A stretch of DNA of 64,000 nucleotides from a virus (IMGVR_UViG_3300042308_000168:110500-174499), one strand, 5' to 3'; positions 8,500-16,784 are shown, counted from the first letter of the stretch. Translations and numbers: made by a program. The notes: generated by a model from the letters alone, not told the origin.

Positions 8500-9092
8500 T
8501 TATCGGCCTTGTCGGGTTTATCGGATCCGGCAAGGGCACCGTAGCCGATCTTCTCGTTAAAGATCACGGCTATAGAAAGTTTGCCTTTGCTGATGCTCTA
8601 AAGGATGCCGTTGCCACAATCTTTATGTGGCCACGGGGCCTTCTAGAAGGTGATAGTAATGCCTCACGGACCTTTCGTGAGACTGTTGATCCATGGTGGT
8701 CACATAAGCTAGGATACGAGGTAACTCCTCGTCTCATTCTACAAAAGTTTGGTACCGAAGCTTGTCGCCATGGCATTGCTGATAACATATGGATTGCTGC
8801 CTTAGAGAAGCGTATCCATGGTTATGAAGATGTTGTTATCTCCGATTGCCGCTTCCCGAATGAAATCGATTTTATCCGGAGTGTCGGCGGCAAGATAATT
8901 CATGTTTCTAGAGGTAAATATCCTAGCACCGAAGAACTTGCAAAGATGCACATATCGGAGACCGCATGGACTGATATCTTTCCTGATTATACCGTCTTCA
9001 ACAACGGCACTCTGGCTGAACTGAATAAGGAAGTCAGTTTGCTCTTGACAGGAATCGAAAAACCTCGTACCATATTTCATCATCCCGTATAA
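8496..9092 (+). CDS. 1: deoxynucleoside monophosphate kinase (T4 gp1 family)
   Basis: 198 aa. P-loop GFIGSGKGT (residues 7-15) near the N-terminus, LILQKFGTEACR in the middle and ISDCRFPNE (about 112-120) are hallmarks of phage dNMP kinases of the T4 gene-1 family. They phosphorylate dTMP, dGMP and modified dCMP or dUMP to diphosphates for phage DNA synthesis. Location directly before the sliding clamp fits a nucleotide-metabolism role. Confidence 0.9.
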   Translation: MIIGLVGFIGSGKGTVADLLVKDHGYRKFAFADALKDAVATIFMWPRGLLEGDSNASRTFRETVDPWWSHKLGYEVTPRLILQKFGTEACRHGIADNIWIAALEKRIHGYEDVVISDCRFPNEIDFIRSVGGKIIHVSRGKYPSTEELAKMHISETAWTDIFPDYTVFNNGTLAELNKEVSLLLTGIEKPRTIFHHPV

Positions 9093-9103
9093 AGGAGTTT
9101 ATA

Positions 9104-9757
9104 ATGAAGCTAAGTGAAAATACCTTGAATGTTCTAAAGAACTTTGCCTCTATCAATAGCGGCGTTGTTCTAAATGAAGGCAAGGTTCAGAAAACTATCT
9201 CCCCCGAAAAGTCTATTCTTGTAGAGGCTACTCTTGAGGATGAAATCCCAAATCAGTTTGGCATCTATGATCTTAATCAGTTCCTTGCCAATCTAACTCT
9301 TATCAAGAATACCGAGATTACATTCGACAAGGATTCTGTTACGATCTTTGATGGTGAAATGTCGTTTAACTATCTCGGTTGTTCTACAAACCTAATCATC
9401 ACCCCACCAGATAAGGAACTTGCTTTAAAGTCGGTTGATGTTAAGTTCACCCTACTCAATTCATCTTTTCAGAATTGGATCAAGAGAGCAGTTCTTAACT
9501 CTATTCCTAATCTATCTGTCATTGGTAAGAACGGTGAACTTCTTATCAAGATTCATGAAAAGGCAAACGATACTTCCAATCAGGGTTCAGTCAAGATTGG
9601 TGACTATGCTGGCAAGGACTTCGTTGCAACCTTCAAGATCGACAATCTAAAGTTGCTTCCTGATGATTACACCGTTGAGGTTCAGGCTGGTGCGTTTGCT
9701 AAGTTTACGAATGCCAACAATACTCTTACATACTTCATTGCTCTGGAGACAAAGTAA
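9104..9757 (+). CDS. 45: DNA polymerase sliding clamp (T4 gp45)
   Basis: 217 aa; ribosome site AAAGGAG lies 6 nt upstream of the start. KLSENTLNVLKNFASIN at the N-terminus, IYDLNQFL and the overall length (T4 gp45 is 228 aa) identify the gp45 trimeric clamp. It tethers polymerase gp43 and, in T4, also activates late transcription with gp33 and gp55. The clamp-loader genes follow within 2 kb. Confidence 0.92.
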   Translation: MKLSENTLNVLKNFASINSGVVLNEGKVQKTISPEKSILVEATLEDEIPNQFGIYDLNQFLANLTLIKNTEITFDKDSVTIFDGEMSFNYLGCSTNLIITPPDKELALKSVDVKFTLLNSSFQNWIKRAVLNSIPNLSVIGKNGELLIKIHEKANDTSNQGSVKIGDYAGKDFVATFKIDNLKLLPDDYTVEVQAGAFAKFTNANNTLTYFIALETK

Positions 9758-10023
9758 TGATGGGTGATCGTCAGTTTGCAAGTCGAGCCGTTTCTGAATG
9801 GCTTGATCCACTTGGTGTAATTATTCTCGGCACAGTCGGTATTTCTGTGCTTACTGTCATTGCAATGTTATATGTTGCTCACCAGAACGATCTGGAGCGC
9901 AATGCATTTCAAAAAGTTTGTGTAGATTCTGGTGGATATCCGGTTGTTACCTATTCATACATCAAAGGTAGTAAAGATGGCCGCCTTTGTATCAATCCAT
10001 CCGCAATTATTGAGGTAAACTAA
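9757..10023 (+). CDS. 88-aa single-pass membrane protein
   Basis: Starts on ATGATG overlapping the clamp stop codon. GVIILGTVGISVLTVIAMLY (about 19-38) is one membrane helix, followed by a 50-residue tail with two cysteines (CVDSGG, RLCINPS) that could be disulfide-bonded outside the cytoplasm. Function unknown. Confidence 0.65.
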   Translation: MMGDRQFASRAVSEWLDPLGVIILGTVGISVLTVIAMLYVAHQNDLERNAFQKVCVDSGGYPVVTYSYIKGSKDGRLCINPSAIIEVN

Positions 10024-10133
10024 TGTTTGATGATCGTTATATGGTAAGCCTTCTATTGAAGGTTATTGAACTACTCGAAACGAAACAGACCGCAAAGCAG
10101 AAGCATTGTGGTATTGGATACGGAGGCCTCTAA
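10023..10133 (+). CDS. 36-aa small protein
   Basis: MFDDRYMVSLLLKVIELLETKQ is helical, then a short tail with CGIGYGGL. It starts in the TAATG overlap with the preceding gene and its stop overlaps the DsbA-like start, so it is embedded in a coupled gene string. Function unknown. Confidence 0.5.
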   Translation: MFDDRYMVSLLLKVIELLETKQTAKQKHCGIGYGGL

Positions 10134-10429
10134 TGAGTATGATTGGTCATAACCAGCAGCAACGCTCGGTTCAGGGTCTTACCGATGAAGATCGTAAGAC
10201 ACTTAAAAAGGCTGTTATTGAAATGAATGACTCAATGACTCGTGTGGGGGCGGAGCGTGAGTTGCAGAAAGAAACCGTTAATGAAGTCTGCGACAAGCTA
10301 GGCATCGATAAGAAGCTATTTCGCCGTATGTCTCGTGCATACTTTAAGGCAAACTTCAAGGATGAGGTTCAGGAGAACACCGACTTTGAGGAGTTCTATA
10401 CCGCAGTTATTGAGAAGACTGCACCATGA
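10133..10429 (+). CDS. dsbA: DsbA-like dsDNA-binding protein
   Basis: 98 aa from ATG 10133 (TAATG overlap). The C-terminal half, LGIDKKLFRRMSRAYFKANF and EEFYTAVIEK, resembles T4 DsbA (89 aa), a double-stranded DNA-binding protein near late promoters. The middle is helical and charged. It lies between clamp and clamp-loader genes, an early/middle replication setting. Confidence 0.75.
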   Translation: MSMIGHNQQQRSVQGLTDEDRKTLKKAVIEMNDSMTRVGAERELQKETVNEVCDKLGIDKKLFRRMSRAYFKANFKDEVQENTDFEEFYTAVIEKTAP

Positions 10430-10587
10430 TTGAACTGGCATTTGAACTTGTGGGGGCGGCCAATCTTGTGGCTGCCCTTATCTACTTTGCTATCGATGAG
10501 AATGATATCATGCACTGGTTGTTTTATCTTCTCGTTTCTGCTATAATGTATATCAATGCAATCCGCTATGATAAGGGGAATGAATGA
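10426..10587 (+). CDS. 53-aa two-helix membrane protein
   Basis: ATGA overlaps on both sides. Two hydrophobic segments, LVGAANLVAALIYFAI and MHWLFYLLVSAIMYINAI, joined by the acidic turn DENDI suggest a membrane hairpin. Function unknown. Confidence 0.6.
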   Translation: MIELAFELVGAANLVAALIYFAIDENDIMHWLFYLLVSAIMYINAIRYDKGNE

Positions 10588-11519
10588 GTGAATATCTATA
10601 TGTTGAGAAGTATCGTCCTCACAAGATTGAGGACTGTATTCTTCCTGATCGCCTAAAGAAGGTCTTTCAGGAGTATGTGACAAAGGGAGAAATCCCAAAT
10701 CTAATGCTCACTGGGTCTGCCGGTTGCGGTAAGACTACAGTGGCAAAGGCGATGTGTGAGGAGATTGGCCTTAATCATCTTTTCATTAACTCGTCCGATG
10801 AAAGAGGTATTGACACCCTTAGAACAAAGATCAAGGGTTATGCCTCTACTGTATCTCTTACAGGTGGTCGTAAGGTTATCATCCTTGACGAAGCAGACTA
10901 TCTAACTCCAGAGGCGCAGGCAGGCCTGCGTGGTGCCATCGAGGAGTTTAGTGAAAACTGTTCGTTTATCTTCACCTGTAACTTTAAGGCTCGTCTGATT
11001 GATGCCCTTCATTCTCGCTGTTCTGTCATTGACTTCTCCCTTAAGGGTGATGAAAAGTCAAAGATGGCAATGCAGATGTTTAAGCGACTAACAAACATTC
11101 TTTCGCAAGAGGGTATTGAATATGACAAGCAAGTATTGGCAAAGATTGTTGAGCGATATTTTCCAGACTATCGTAGGACTCTTAACGAACTCCAGAGGTA
11201 TTCTACTTCTGGAAACATTGATGCTGGTGTTCTTAGTCAGGTTAATGATGTTCGCAAACTAGACGAACTTATCAAGACACTAAAGAGTAAAGACTTTGGT
11301 GCTATGCGTAAGTGGGTCGTTCTCAATTCAGATGTTGATCCAGCCCGTGTGTTTCGTAACATCTATGACGGTTTGTCAGAATATCTAAAGCCCGAGAGTG
11401 TACCAGCGGCTGTTATTACACTTGCTAAGTATCAGTATCAGGCAGCGTTCGTTGCCGATCAAGAAATCAATCTAGTTGCATGTCTAACAGAACTGATGGT
11501 TGAGTGTGAGGTAAAGTAA
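10584..11519 (+). CDS. 44: clamp-loader ATPase subunit (T4 gp44)
   Basis: 311 aa. AAA+ signatures: Walker A GSAGCGKTT (about 43-51), Walker B VIILDEADYL (about 97-106), sensor-1 FIFTCN and arginine finger SRC (HSRCSVIDF). Length matches T4 gp44 (319 aa). With gp62 it opens gp45 and loads it at primer-template junctions. gp62 lies one gene downstream. Confidence 0.93.
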   Translation: MSEYLYVEKYRPHKIEDCILPDRLKKVFQEYVTKGEIPNLMLTGSAGCGKTTVAKAMCEEIGLNHLFINSSDERGIDTLRTKIKGYASTVSLTGGRKVIILDEADYLTPEAQAGLRGAIEEFSENCSFIFTCNFKARLIDALHSRCSVIDFSLKGDEKSKMAMQMFKRLTNILSQEGIEYDKQVLAKIVERYFPDYRRTLNELQRYSTSGNIDAGVLSQVNDVRKLDELIKTLKSKDFGAMRKWVVLNSDVDPARVFRNIYDGLSEYLKPESVPAAVITLAKYQYQAAFVADQEINLVACLTELMVECEVK

Positions 11520-11899
11520 TGTATGCTAGAGCATCAAGGTTTCAAACAGGACAATTCAAGGCAACTCAAAGAACAGTAATTGAACATGGATTCGTCCAGA
11601 GTTTCGTTGAGGAAACGTTCAACGAAAAATTGAAAGGTGAGATAACTCGGGAAGAGTATGCTTCTATCATAGACAAACGATTTGATGAAATCATAAAGGA
11701 GTATCCATATAACGAGTCAACAGACGTTATGCCATTTGGTATGTATAAAGGTGATCGTATTATAGATATCTTCAATGAAAATCCTGAGTATCTATTATAC
11801 ATTCTTTGGGTTAAAAAAACTGATAAGAATTTTATCAGACTCATATCCGAGAATTGTAATTTACCTTATCTTGTTAGAAAGTTGGTTGCTATACAATGA
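11519..11899 (+). CDS. 126-aa protein with ExoX-C-terminal-like motif
   Basis: TAATG overlap with gp44 and ATGA overlap with gp62. The C-terminal half VMPFGMYKGDRIIDIFNENP followed by EYLLYILWV matches the small FGxYKG...DPxYLxWL module found at the C-terminus of exonuclease X and in stand-alone phage proteins. The N-terminal half is helical and charged. It may be a nucleic-acid-binding accessory of replication; no nuclease residues are evident. Confidence 0.65.
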   Translation: MYARASRFQTGQFKATQRTVIEHGFVQSFVEETFNEKLKGEITREEYASIIDKRFDEIIKEYPYNESTDVMPFGMYKGDRIIDIFNENPEYLLYILWVKKTDKNFIRLISENCNLPYLVRKLVAIQ

Positions 11900-12303
11900 C
11901 AGACCTATTCAGAGATATCATTCCAAGCATCCTTCAAACTAAGAAGGATGTCTTGGAAACCGAAAAAGATTATAATGCTTTCGTAGTGAACCGGGCCCTC
12001 TCGTTTCACTATGATTGCGTTTTGCAAGCAAATGAAATGAACCGTTATCCCTCGTTGCCAGGATCCCTGCAATATCAGTATTTACTAAATACCATCCGTG
12101 GATACAAACGTCCATTTAGACCATGGCAGAAGCGTGAGACCATTGAGAATCTGGAAGCTGTGAAAGAGTATTACAACTACTCTTACGAAAAGGCGAAAGA
12201 AGTGATGGTTTTACTAAATGCCAACCAGATAGAAGAAATAAAAAAACAGATTCATAAGGGTGGCACAGATGACAGTAAACCTAGACGAGTTCGTGGAAGT
12301 TAA
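11896..12303 (+). CDS. 62: clamp-loader small subunit (T4 gp62)
   Basis: 135 aa, shorter than T4 gp62 (187 aa). FVVNRALSFHYDCVLQANEM and RPFRPWQKRETIENLEAVKE are diagnostic of the gp62 family. Non-catalytic partner of gp44. Its 3' end overlaps RegA by 35 bases. Confidence 0.85.
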   Translation: MTDLFRDIIPSILQTKKDVLETEKDYNAFVVNRALSFHYDCVLQANEMNRYPSLPGSLQYQYLLNTIRGYKRPFRPWQKRETIENLEAVKEYYNYSYEKAKEVMVLLNANQIEEIKKQIHKGGTDDSKPRRVRGS

Positions 12304-12679
12304 ACTTCCCGACCCTCAAGCCTTTTTAAAGGTAAAGGAGACGCTGACCCGCATTGGTGTGGCGTCTAAGAAAGATAAGACTCTTTATCAGTCTTGTCAT
12401 ATTCTACATAAGCAAGGGCATTACTACCTTGTTCATTTCAAAGAAATGTTTATTCTAGATAACAAGCCAACAGACTTCTCTGAGGAAGATAGAGGTCGTC
12501 GTAACACGATTGCCAATCTTCTAGCAGAATGGGGATTGGTTTCATTAGTCGATCCTAAGAAGTCACAAGAGCCTTTGACTCCTATTAACCGTATCAAGAT
12601 CATATCATACGGCGAGAAGTCAGAATGGAATCTAGTTGCTAAGTATTCTCTAGGCAAGAAGAAATACACCGAAGAATAA
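12269..12679 (+). CDS. regA: RegA translational repressor
   Basis: 136 aa. Start 12269 is preferred to GTG 12260 because AAGGG lies 8 nt upstream. FLKVKETLTRIGVASKKDKT, LYQSCHILHKQGHYYLVHFK and WGLVSLV align by eye along T4 RegA (122 aa). RegA binds ribosome-binding sites of early phage mRNAs and blocks translation. Order 44-62-regA is conserved with T4. Confidence 0.93.
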   Translation: MTVNLDEFVEVKLPDPQAFLKVKETLTRIGVASKKDKTLYQSCHILHKQGHYYLVHFKEMFILDNKPTDFSEEDRGRRNTIANLLAEWGLVSLVDPKKSQEPLTPINRIKIISYGEKSEWNLVAKYSLGKKKYTEE

Positions 12680-12694
12680 GAAAGTGAGTATATT

Positions 12695-13291
12695 ATGGAA
12701 ACATTGAAAGTTTGGAAAACACATCCTTCAGTTAGACTCCCAGTTCATCAGACCGAACAGTCTGCTTGTTTTGACCTGGCATTCCAGCCGGCTGGCAAAT
12801 CTGTTTGTCAGGGTTACACACAATTCAATAAGCCAATCAATCGTGAAATGAGAGAATCGATTACCATTAGTCCTGGTGACAGGGTGATGGTACCTACTGG
12901 TCTTGTATTCGACATTCCAGAGGGTTATTCGGTTCGTGTTCATGCTCGTTCTGGTTTATCACTTAAGCAGGGTCTAGCACTTGTCAATGCCGAGGGTGTT
13001 ATAGATGCTGACTATGTTCAAGAGGTGTATGTCCTCATTCATAATGTGTCTGGTAACCCTGTAACGATCAATAACGGTGATCGTGTTGCACAGGCCGAAC
13101 TAGTCAAGAATGTAGAATATAAGATTGAAGAAATCAATTTCATGCCTCTTGTTAAGACAAGTCGCACAGGTGGCTTTGGTTCTACCGGAGTGTCCGCCGA
13201 GATTAAAGTTATCAATATAAATACAGAAGAAGCAAAAGTTGAGCCTGTTCCTGTTAAACGGGGCAGAGGAAGACCTAGGAAGGATTCATGA
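12695..13291 (+). CDS. dut: dUTPase with AT-hook-like C-terminal tail
   Basis: 198 aa. Trimeric dUTPase motifs in order: CFDLAF (1), HARSGLSLKQG (2), GVIDADYVQEVYV (3), GDRVAQAEL (4) and RTGGFGSTG (5). It hydrolyses dUTP to dUMP plus pyrophosphate, keeping uracil out of phage DNA and feeding thymidylate synthesis. A basic tail KRGRGRPRKDS after motif 5 matches an AT-hook (core GRP) and is not part of normal dUTPases, which suggests DNA tethering. Confidence 0.95.
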   Translation: METLKVWKTHPSVRLPVHQTEQSACFDLAFQPAGKSVCQGYTQFNKPINREMRESITISPGDRVMVPTGLVFDIPEGYSVRVHARSGLSLKQGLALVNAEGVIDADYVQEVYVLIHNVSGNPVTINNGDRVAQAELVKNVEYKIEEINFMPLVKTSRTGGFGSTGVSAEIKVININTEEAKVEPVPVKRGRGRPRKDS

Positions 13292-13842
13292 GCGGATTTC
13301 CAGTTCATTTCATCGGTGCATTAAGAATGTGTGGTGCTTTAACCACACCAGGTCCTGGCAACCCAATGAATGTGTTTGTTGAGGGTAAGCCTGTTGCGGT
13401 AGCTGGTGATTTAAATACACACAATAATCTAGGTGCTTTGCTATCTCTATCACCGGGTAATGTCTTGGTCGGAGGTGTCCCTCTTGTCGTTTCTTTGTTA
13501 GATCAAGGATCACCAGATGTTCAAGGCATTATACCTCATGTAACTGGTCTGCCAACACCTGCCGAAGGTTCGGGTGTTGTAAAGGCGTATGGGATGCTTA
13601 GTAGCACCCTTGGCATGATGGGTGGTGGTAAAGGTAACAAAAATGGCAGAATGGATACAGGAGAAAATGTATTAGCTGGAGGCCAGAAGGTAGGTGATAT
13701 CTACCGTGTAGTTGATGGTGGTGGTGCTGGTTTCGATGTTCTAGTTTTGGCTAATGTATCGAATACCGTTGTTAATGGTTCCTCAGTCACCGGTGAAACA
13801 TCAGGTAACACTTTTACATTTTCCACCTACTATTCCACTTGA
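13288..13842 (+). CDS. PAAR-like tail-tip protein
   Basis: 184 aa, ATGA overlap with dut. The N-terminal half PGPGNPMNVFVEGKPVAVAG and GNVLVGGVPLVV follows the repeated PAAR pattern that forms the sharp cap on a tail-spike trimer (compare T4 gp5.4). The C-terminal Gly/Thr/Ser-rich region may be another beta-strand tip domain. A structural protein within replication genes is out of place but T4-like genomes show similar scattering. Confidence 0.7.
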   Translation: MSGFPVHFIGALRMCGALTTPGPGNPMNVFVEGKPVAVAGDLNTHNNLGALLSLSPGNVLVGGVPLVVSLLDQGSPDVQGIIPHVTGLPTPAEGSGVVKAYGMLSSTLGMMGGGKGNKNGRMDTGENVLAGGQKVGDIYRVVDGGGAGFDVLVLANVSNTVVNGSSVTGETSGNTFTFSTYYST

Positions 13843-13868
13843 CAATCACCCGATGTTTACTATATAAT
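13839..13868 (+). promoter_or_regulatory. sigma70-like promoter of hsp20
   Basis: TTGACA 13839-13844, 18-bp spacer, TATAAT 13863-13868; predicted transcription start near 13875, just at the first leader hairpin. The -35 overlaps the stop codon of the PAAR gene. Confidence 0.8.
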
Positions 13869-13872
13869 GTAT

Positions 13873-13925
13873 GATGATAGCCGAAAGGTATCGTCTTTTA
13901 TAATCTCGCTGAAAAGGAGAAACAC
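13873..13925 (+). ncRNA. ROSE-like RNA thermometer in the hsp20 leader
   Basis: Hairpin I: 13873-13882 with 13887-13895, bulged G13880, GAAA loop. Hairpin II: TCTCGCT (13904-13910), GAAA loop (13911-13914), AGGAGA (13915-13920), with G13908 bulged. The strand UCGCU opposite Shine-Dalgarno AGGA fits the UYGCU consensus of ROSE elements, which mask the ribosome site of small heat-shock genes in rhizobia and melt on heating. The start codon is at 13926. Confidence 0.75.
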
Positions 13926-14468
13926 ATGGAAACTTTCAAGAAATTCAATACCGATAACTTTGGTATTCCTGATTCGCTATCCCGTCAATTTATCGGCTTT
14001 GATGCCATTCTAGATACTTTGCGCCGTTCTAATGAACAATTGGCAAAGGCATCTAATTACCCTCCATACAATATCAAAAAGATTGATGATGAACATTTTG
14101 TGATCGAAATGGCTGTTGCTGGTTTCGGCAAGCAGAACCTTGATATTGAATTGAAGGAAGGTGAACTAACTATTACTGGTTCACATGAAGCCGAGGAAAA
14201 CGATTACATCTATCAAGGCATTGCAAATCGTGCCTTTACTCGCAAGTTCACTCTTGCTGACACTGTTGTTGTAAAAAATGCGGAGTTGGTCAATGGTCTA
14301 CTTAAAATCGCTCTTGAACGCTATATTCCCGAGGAGAAGAAGGCTAAGAAAATCGATATCTTGGATCCGTTCGGCGTCGGGGAGACGACGAGGCAGCTTC
14401 TCAACGAGGGTACGAAAGCGTGGGCGGATGGCGTCCAGAAGATTGCGGACTCGCTAACACCTAAGTGA
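13926..14468 (+). CDS. small heat-shock protein, Hsp20 family
   Basis: 180 aa. The alpha-crystallin domain (about 45-140) is clear: FVIEMAVAGFGKQNLDIELK, LTITGSHE, GIANRAFTRKFTLADTVVV and NGLLKIALERYIPEEKK. These ATP-independent chaperones hold unfolding proteins; T4-like cyanophages also carry hsp20. It has its own promoter and a ROSE-like leader. The last ~34 codons (from DPFGVGETTRQ) are distinctly GC-rich compared with the rest, as if that tail had a different origin. Confidence 0.93.
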   Translation: METFKKFNTDNFGIPDSLSRQFIGFDAILDTLRRSNEQLAKASNYPPYNIKKIDDEHFVIEMAVAGFGKQNLDIELKEGELTITGSHEAEENDYIYQGIANRAFTRKFTLADTVVVKNAELVNGLLKIALERYIPEEKKAKKIDILDPFGVGETTRQLLNEGTKAWADGVQKIADSLTPK

Positions 14469-14476
14469 TATAAATA
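14469..14476 (+). promoter_or_regulatory. T4-late-like promoter octamer TATAAATA
   Basis: Exact T4 late consensus directly after the hsp20 stop codon, 10 bases before a stem-loop that would start the transcript leading into the glycan island. Candidate only. Confidence 0.45.
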
Positions 14477-14486
14477 AAAATAACAC

Positions 14487-14525
14487 GGTCGGGACCTCTG
14501 TTCATACAAGTCCCGGCCTTCTTTT
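14487..14525 (+). terminator. rho-independent terminator after hsp20
   Basis: 9-bp stem GGTCGGGAC / GTCCCGGCC (one G-T) at 14487-14495 and 14510-14518, then TTCTTTT. It may double as a 5' stem-loop for a late transcript from 14469. Confidence 0.75.
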
Positions 14526-14539
14526 ATATGAGGTAGATT

Positions 14540-15109
14540 ATGCAGCTTACAATTATTGATACAGAATATGTTCGTCCCGACATTCACATTTCTAAAGAAA
14601 ATCTAGAGAAGTATAAGAACGGCGATACATTCATTGAAACAGGAACCTATCATGGTGATACAGTTTCAATGGTCCTCAAAACTAATCTATTCAAAACAAT
14701 CCATACAATCGAACTAGACAAGCAACTGTATGACAATGCCGTTGAAAACTTTAGTAAGAATACAGAGGTAGTTTGTCATCAGGGTGACTCTATTGATTGT
14801 CTCAAGGAAATCGTTTCAAAGTTAGAAGGACCTGCTACATTCTGGCTAGATGCACATGCTTCGGGACCGCTTCCTGGTGGTAAGTCTGGTGGTTCTCCTG
14901 TATTGGATGAACTAGATATCATTGCAGCAACCGGTCGTAACGATCATACCATTATCATTGATGACTGTCGTTTGTTCGGTTCAGCAGAATGGTCTTTCGT
15001 TACTAAAGAAGATGCTGTAGAACGGATTAAGAAGATCAATCCAAACTACAATATTCACTACCTTGATGGTCATGAAAGAAACGATGTTCTTTGGGCAACA
15101 GTGAAATGA
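14540..15109 (+). CDS. class I SAM-dependent methyltransferase-like protein
   Basis: 189 aa. FIETGTYHGDTVSMVL (about 31-46) is a motif-I-like AdoMet loop, IHTIELDKQLYDNA contains the acidic residue expected after strand 2, and FWLDAHASG and IIIDDCR are later strands. First gene of the sugar-biosynthesis and transferase island, so likely a sugar or glycan methyltransferase. Ribosome site TGAGGTAG upstream. Ends in an ATGA overlap with a glycosyltransferase. Confidence 0.7.
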   Translation: MQLTIIDTEYVRPDIHISKENLEKYKNGDTFIETGTYHGDTVSMVLKTNLFKTIHTIELDKQLYDNAVENFSKNTEVVCHQGDSIDCLKEIVSKLEGPATFWLDAHASGPLPGGKSGGSPVLDELDIIAATGRNDHTIIIDDCRLFGSAEWSFVTKEDAVERIKKINPNYNIHYLDGHERNDVLWATVK

Positions 15110-15861
15110 AACTTGTAATCGAAAAGCCTGTAGCGGTTATCACACCTACAATCGGTTCTCCTAAACTAGTTGATGCTATGAAGTCTGTAGCAAATCAGAC
15201 TTACAAGTGTAAGCATTATATCGTTATTGATGGACCTCAATACAGTGATAATGTTGCAGACACGGAAGCATTCTCTGGCATTGATCGTGATAGATATGAA
15301 ATCACCATTCTTCCAGAGAACACAGGTAAGACTGGCGGTGACTTCTACGGGCATCGTATCTATGCTGCAATGCCGCATCTTCTCAACTCAGAATATGTTC
15401 TCTTTCTAGATGAAGATAACTGGTATGAACCAGATCATGTCGCCACTCTTATTGAGACAATCGAAACTAAGCAATTAGACTTTGCATATTCACTTCGTAA
15501 GATTTTCTCTCCTACAAGAGATTATCTTTGTGACGATAACTGTGAGAGTCTAGGCAAGTGGGAAATCTTTCTGTCTCGTGGTTCTCCTCATGGTAAGCAC
15601 TATCTAATCGATACATCTTCTTTCTGTTTCCGCAGAGAGTTTATCCAGAAGACATGTCATCTATGGCATGCCGGTTGGGGTGGTGATCGTATCTATTACT
15701 ATGGTGTAAAAGATCATTGTCGATATGATACAAACGGCAAGCATACACTTTGCTATCGTCTAGATGGCAATCCTAATTCAGTTACCAAAGAATTTTTCGA
15801 TGAAGGTAACAAGACACAAGAAGCATATTATGGGGGCAAATTTCCATGGAAAAAGACCTGA
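15106..15861 (+). CDS. GT2-family glycosyltransferase
   Basis: 251 aa from the ATGA overlap at 15106. AVITPTIGSPKLVDAMKSVA followed by NQTYKCKHYIVIDGP is the standard GT2 N-terminus. YVLFLDEDNWYEPDHV carries the metal-binding acidic motif. AGWGGDRIYYY may be acceptor-side. Cytoplasmic, no membrane anchor. Confidence 0.82.
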   Translation: MKLVIEKPVAVITPTIGSPKLVDAMKSVANQTYKCKHYIVIDGPQYSDNVADTEAFSGIDRDRYEITILPENTGKTGGDFYGHRIYAAMPHLLNSEYVLFLDEDNWYEPDHVATLIETIETKQLDFAYSLRKIFSPTRDYLCDDNCESLGKWEIFLSRGSPHGKHYLIDTSSFCFRREFIQKTCHLWHAGWGGDRIYYYGVKDHCRYDTNGKHTLCYRLDGNPNSVTKEFFDEGNKTQEAYYGGKFPWKKT

Positions 15862-16784
15862 TCATCGGCGGGGCATCAAACTACGATTACGAAAAGCTAC
15901 AATACTGGGTTAACTCAATCAAGCAAACCGAGTTCTCAGGTGATATCGTTATCTGTGCTACCAACATTACAAAAGAAACAATCGATAAGCTATCTAAGAA
16001 GAATGTTACCGTGTATGCTTATGGTGTACCAGATGGTAATGGTGGATTTAAGAGTGAGACACGCCTAGCGCCACATGTTGAAAGATTTTTCTATCTATGG
16101 GGTTTTCTAAACGAGCATCGTGAAAACTATAGATATGTTGTGGTAACTGATACAAGGGATGTTATCTTTCAGACAAACCCTTCTGACTTTCTCCTTGAGA
16201 ATCTAAAGGTAACAAACTCTCTAATCTGTTCATCCGAAGGCCTTCTATATAAAGATGAGCCATGGGGTGATAAGAACCTGCTTGACACCTTCGGGCCTTT
16301 CTTTCATAATATCTATCGTGAAGAAATGATTTACAATGTAGGAACGATTGCAGGTATGTCAGAAGATGTTGCCGCTCTATTGCTCATGATCTTCCAGCTA
16401 TCTATCAACCGTCATACACCGATTGTCGATCAGGCAGTGTTTAACTTCATTGTTAATCAGTTACCTTACAGTGCAGAGATTCAGAAATCGACAAACGAAG
16501 ATGGTTGGGCTATTCAGTTAGGTACAATTCGCAAGGCTGTTGAGGCAGGCTTTGGTGAAATTGGACAGAGAGCAAAGACTGATCCTAAGCAGCTAGAGCA
16601 GTATGATAAGAACTACCGTGATGTTCAGCCTGTGATCAATGATCATATTGTCGCCACACCAAAGGGTGATAAGTATTGTATTGTTCACCAGTGGGATCGA
16701 GTTCCTGAACTGAAAGAAAAAGTTTTAAAGTTTTATGGTGATGAAGCTGGTGAAGGAGTCATATCATTTCAGACAAGCAACTAA
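15846..16784 (+). CDS. putative GT-A glycosyltransferase
   Basis: 312 aa, overlapping the previous gene by 16 bases. LIIGGASNYDYEKLQYWVNS, YRYVVVTDTRDVIFQ (acidic metal site) and the IYNVGTIAGMSEDVAALL and VDQAVFNFI segments match nucleotide-diphospho-sugar transferases that read polysaccharide or protein acceptors. Ends within the start region of the fucosyltransferase gene. Confidence 0.7.
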   Translation: MEKDLIIGGASNYDYEKLQYWVNSIKQTEFSGDIVICATNITKETIDKLSKKNVTVYAYGVPDGNGGFKSETRLAPHVERFFYLWGFLNEHRENYRYVVVTDTRDVIFQTNPSDFLLENLKVTNSLICSSEGLLYKDEPWGDKNLLDTFGPFFHNIYREEMIYNVGTIAGMSEDVAALLLMIFQLSINRHTPIVDQAVFNFIVNQLPYSAEIQKSTNEDGWAIQLGTIRKAVEAGFGEIGQRAKTDPKQLEQYDKNYRDVQPVINDHIVATPKGDKYCIVHQWDRVPELKEKVLKFYGDEAGEGVISFQTSN

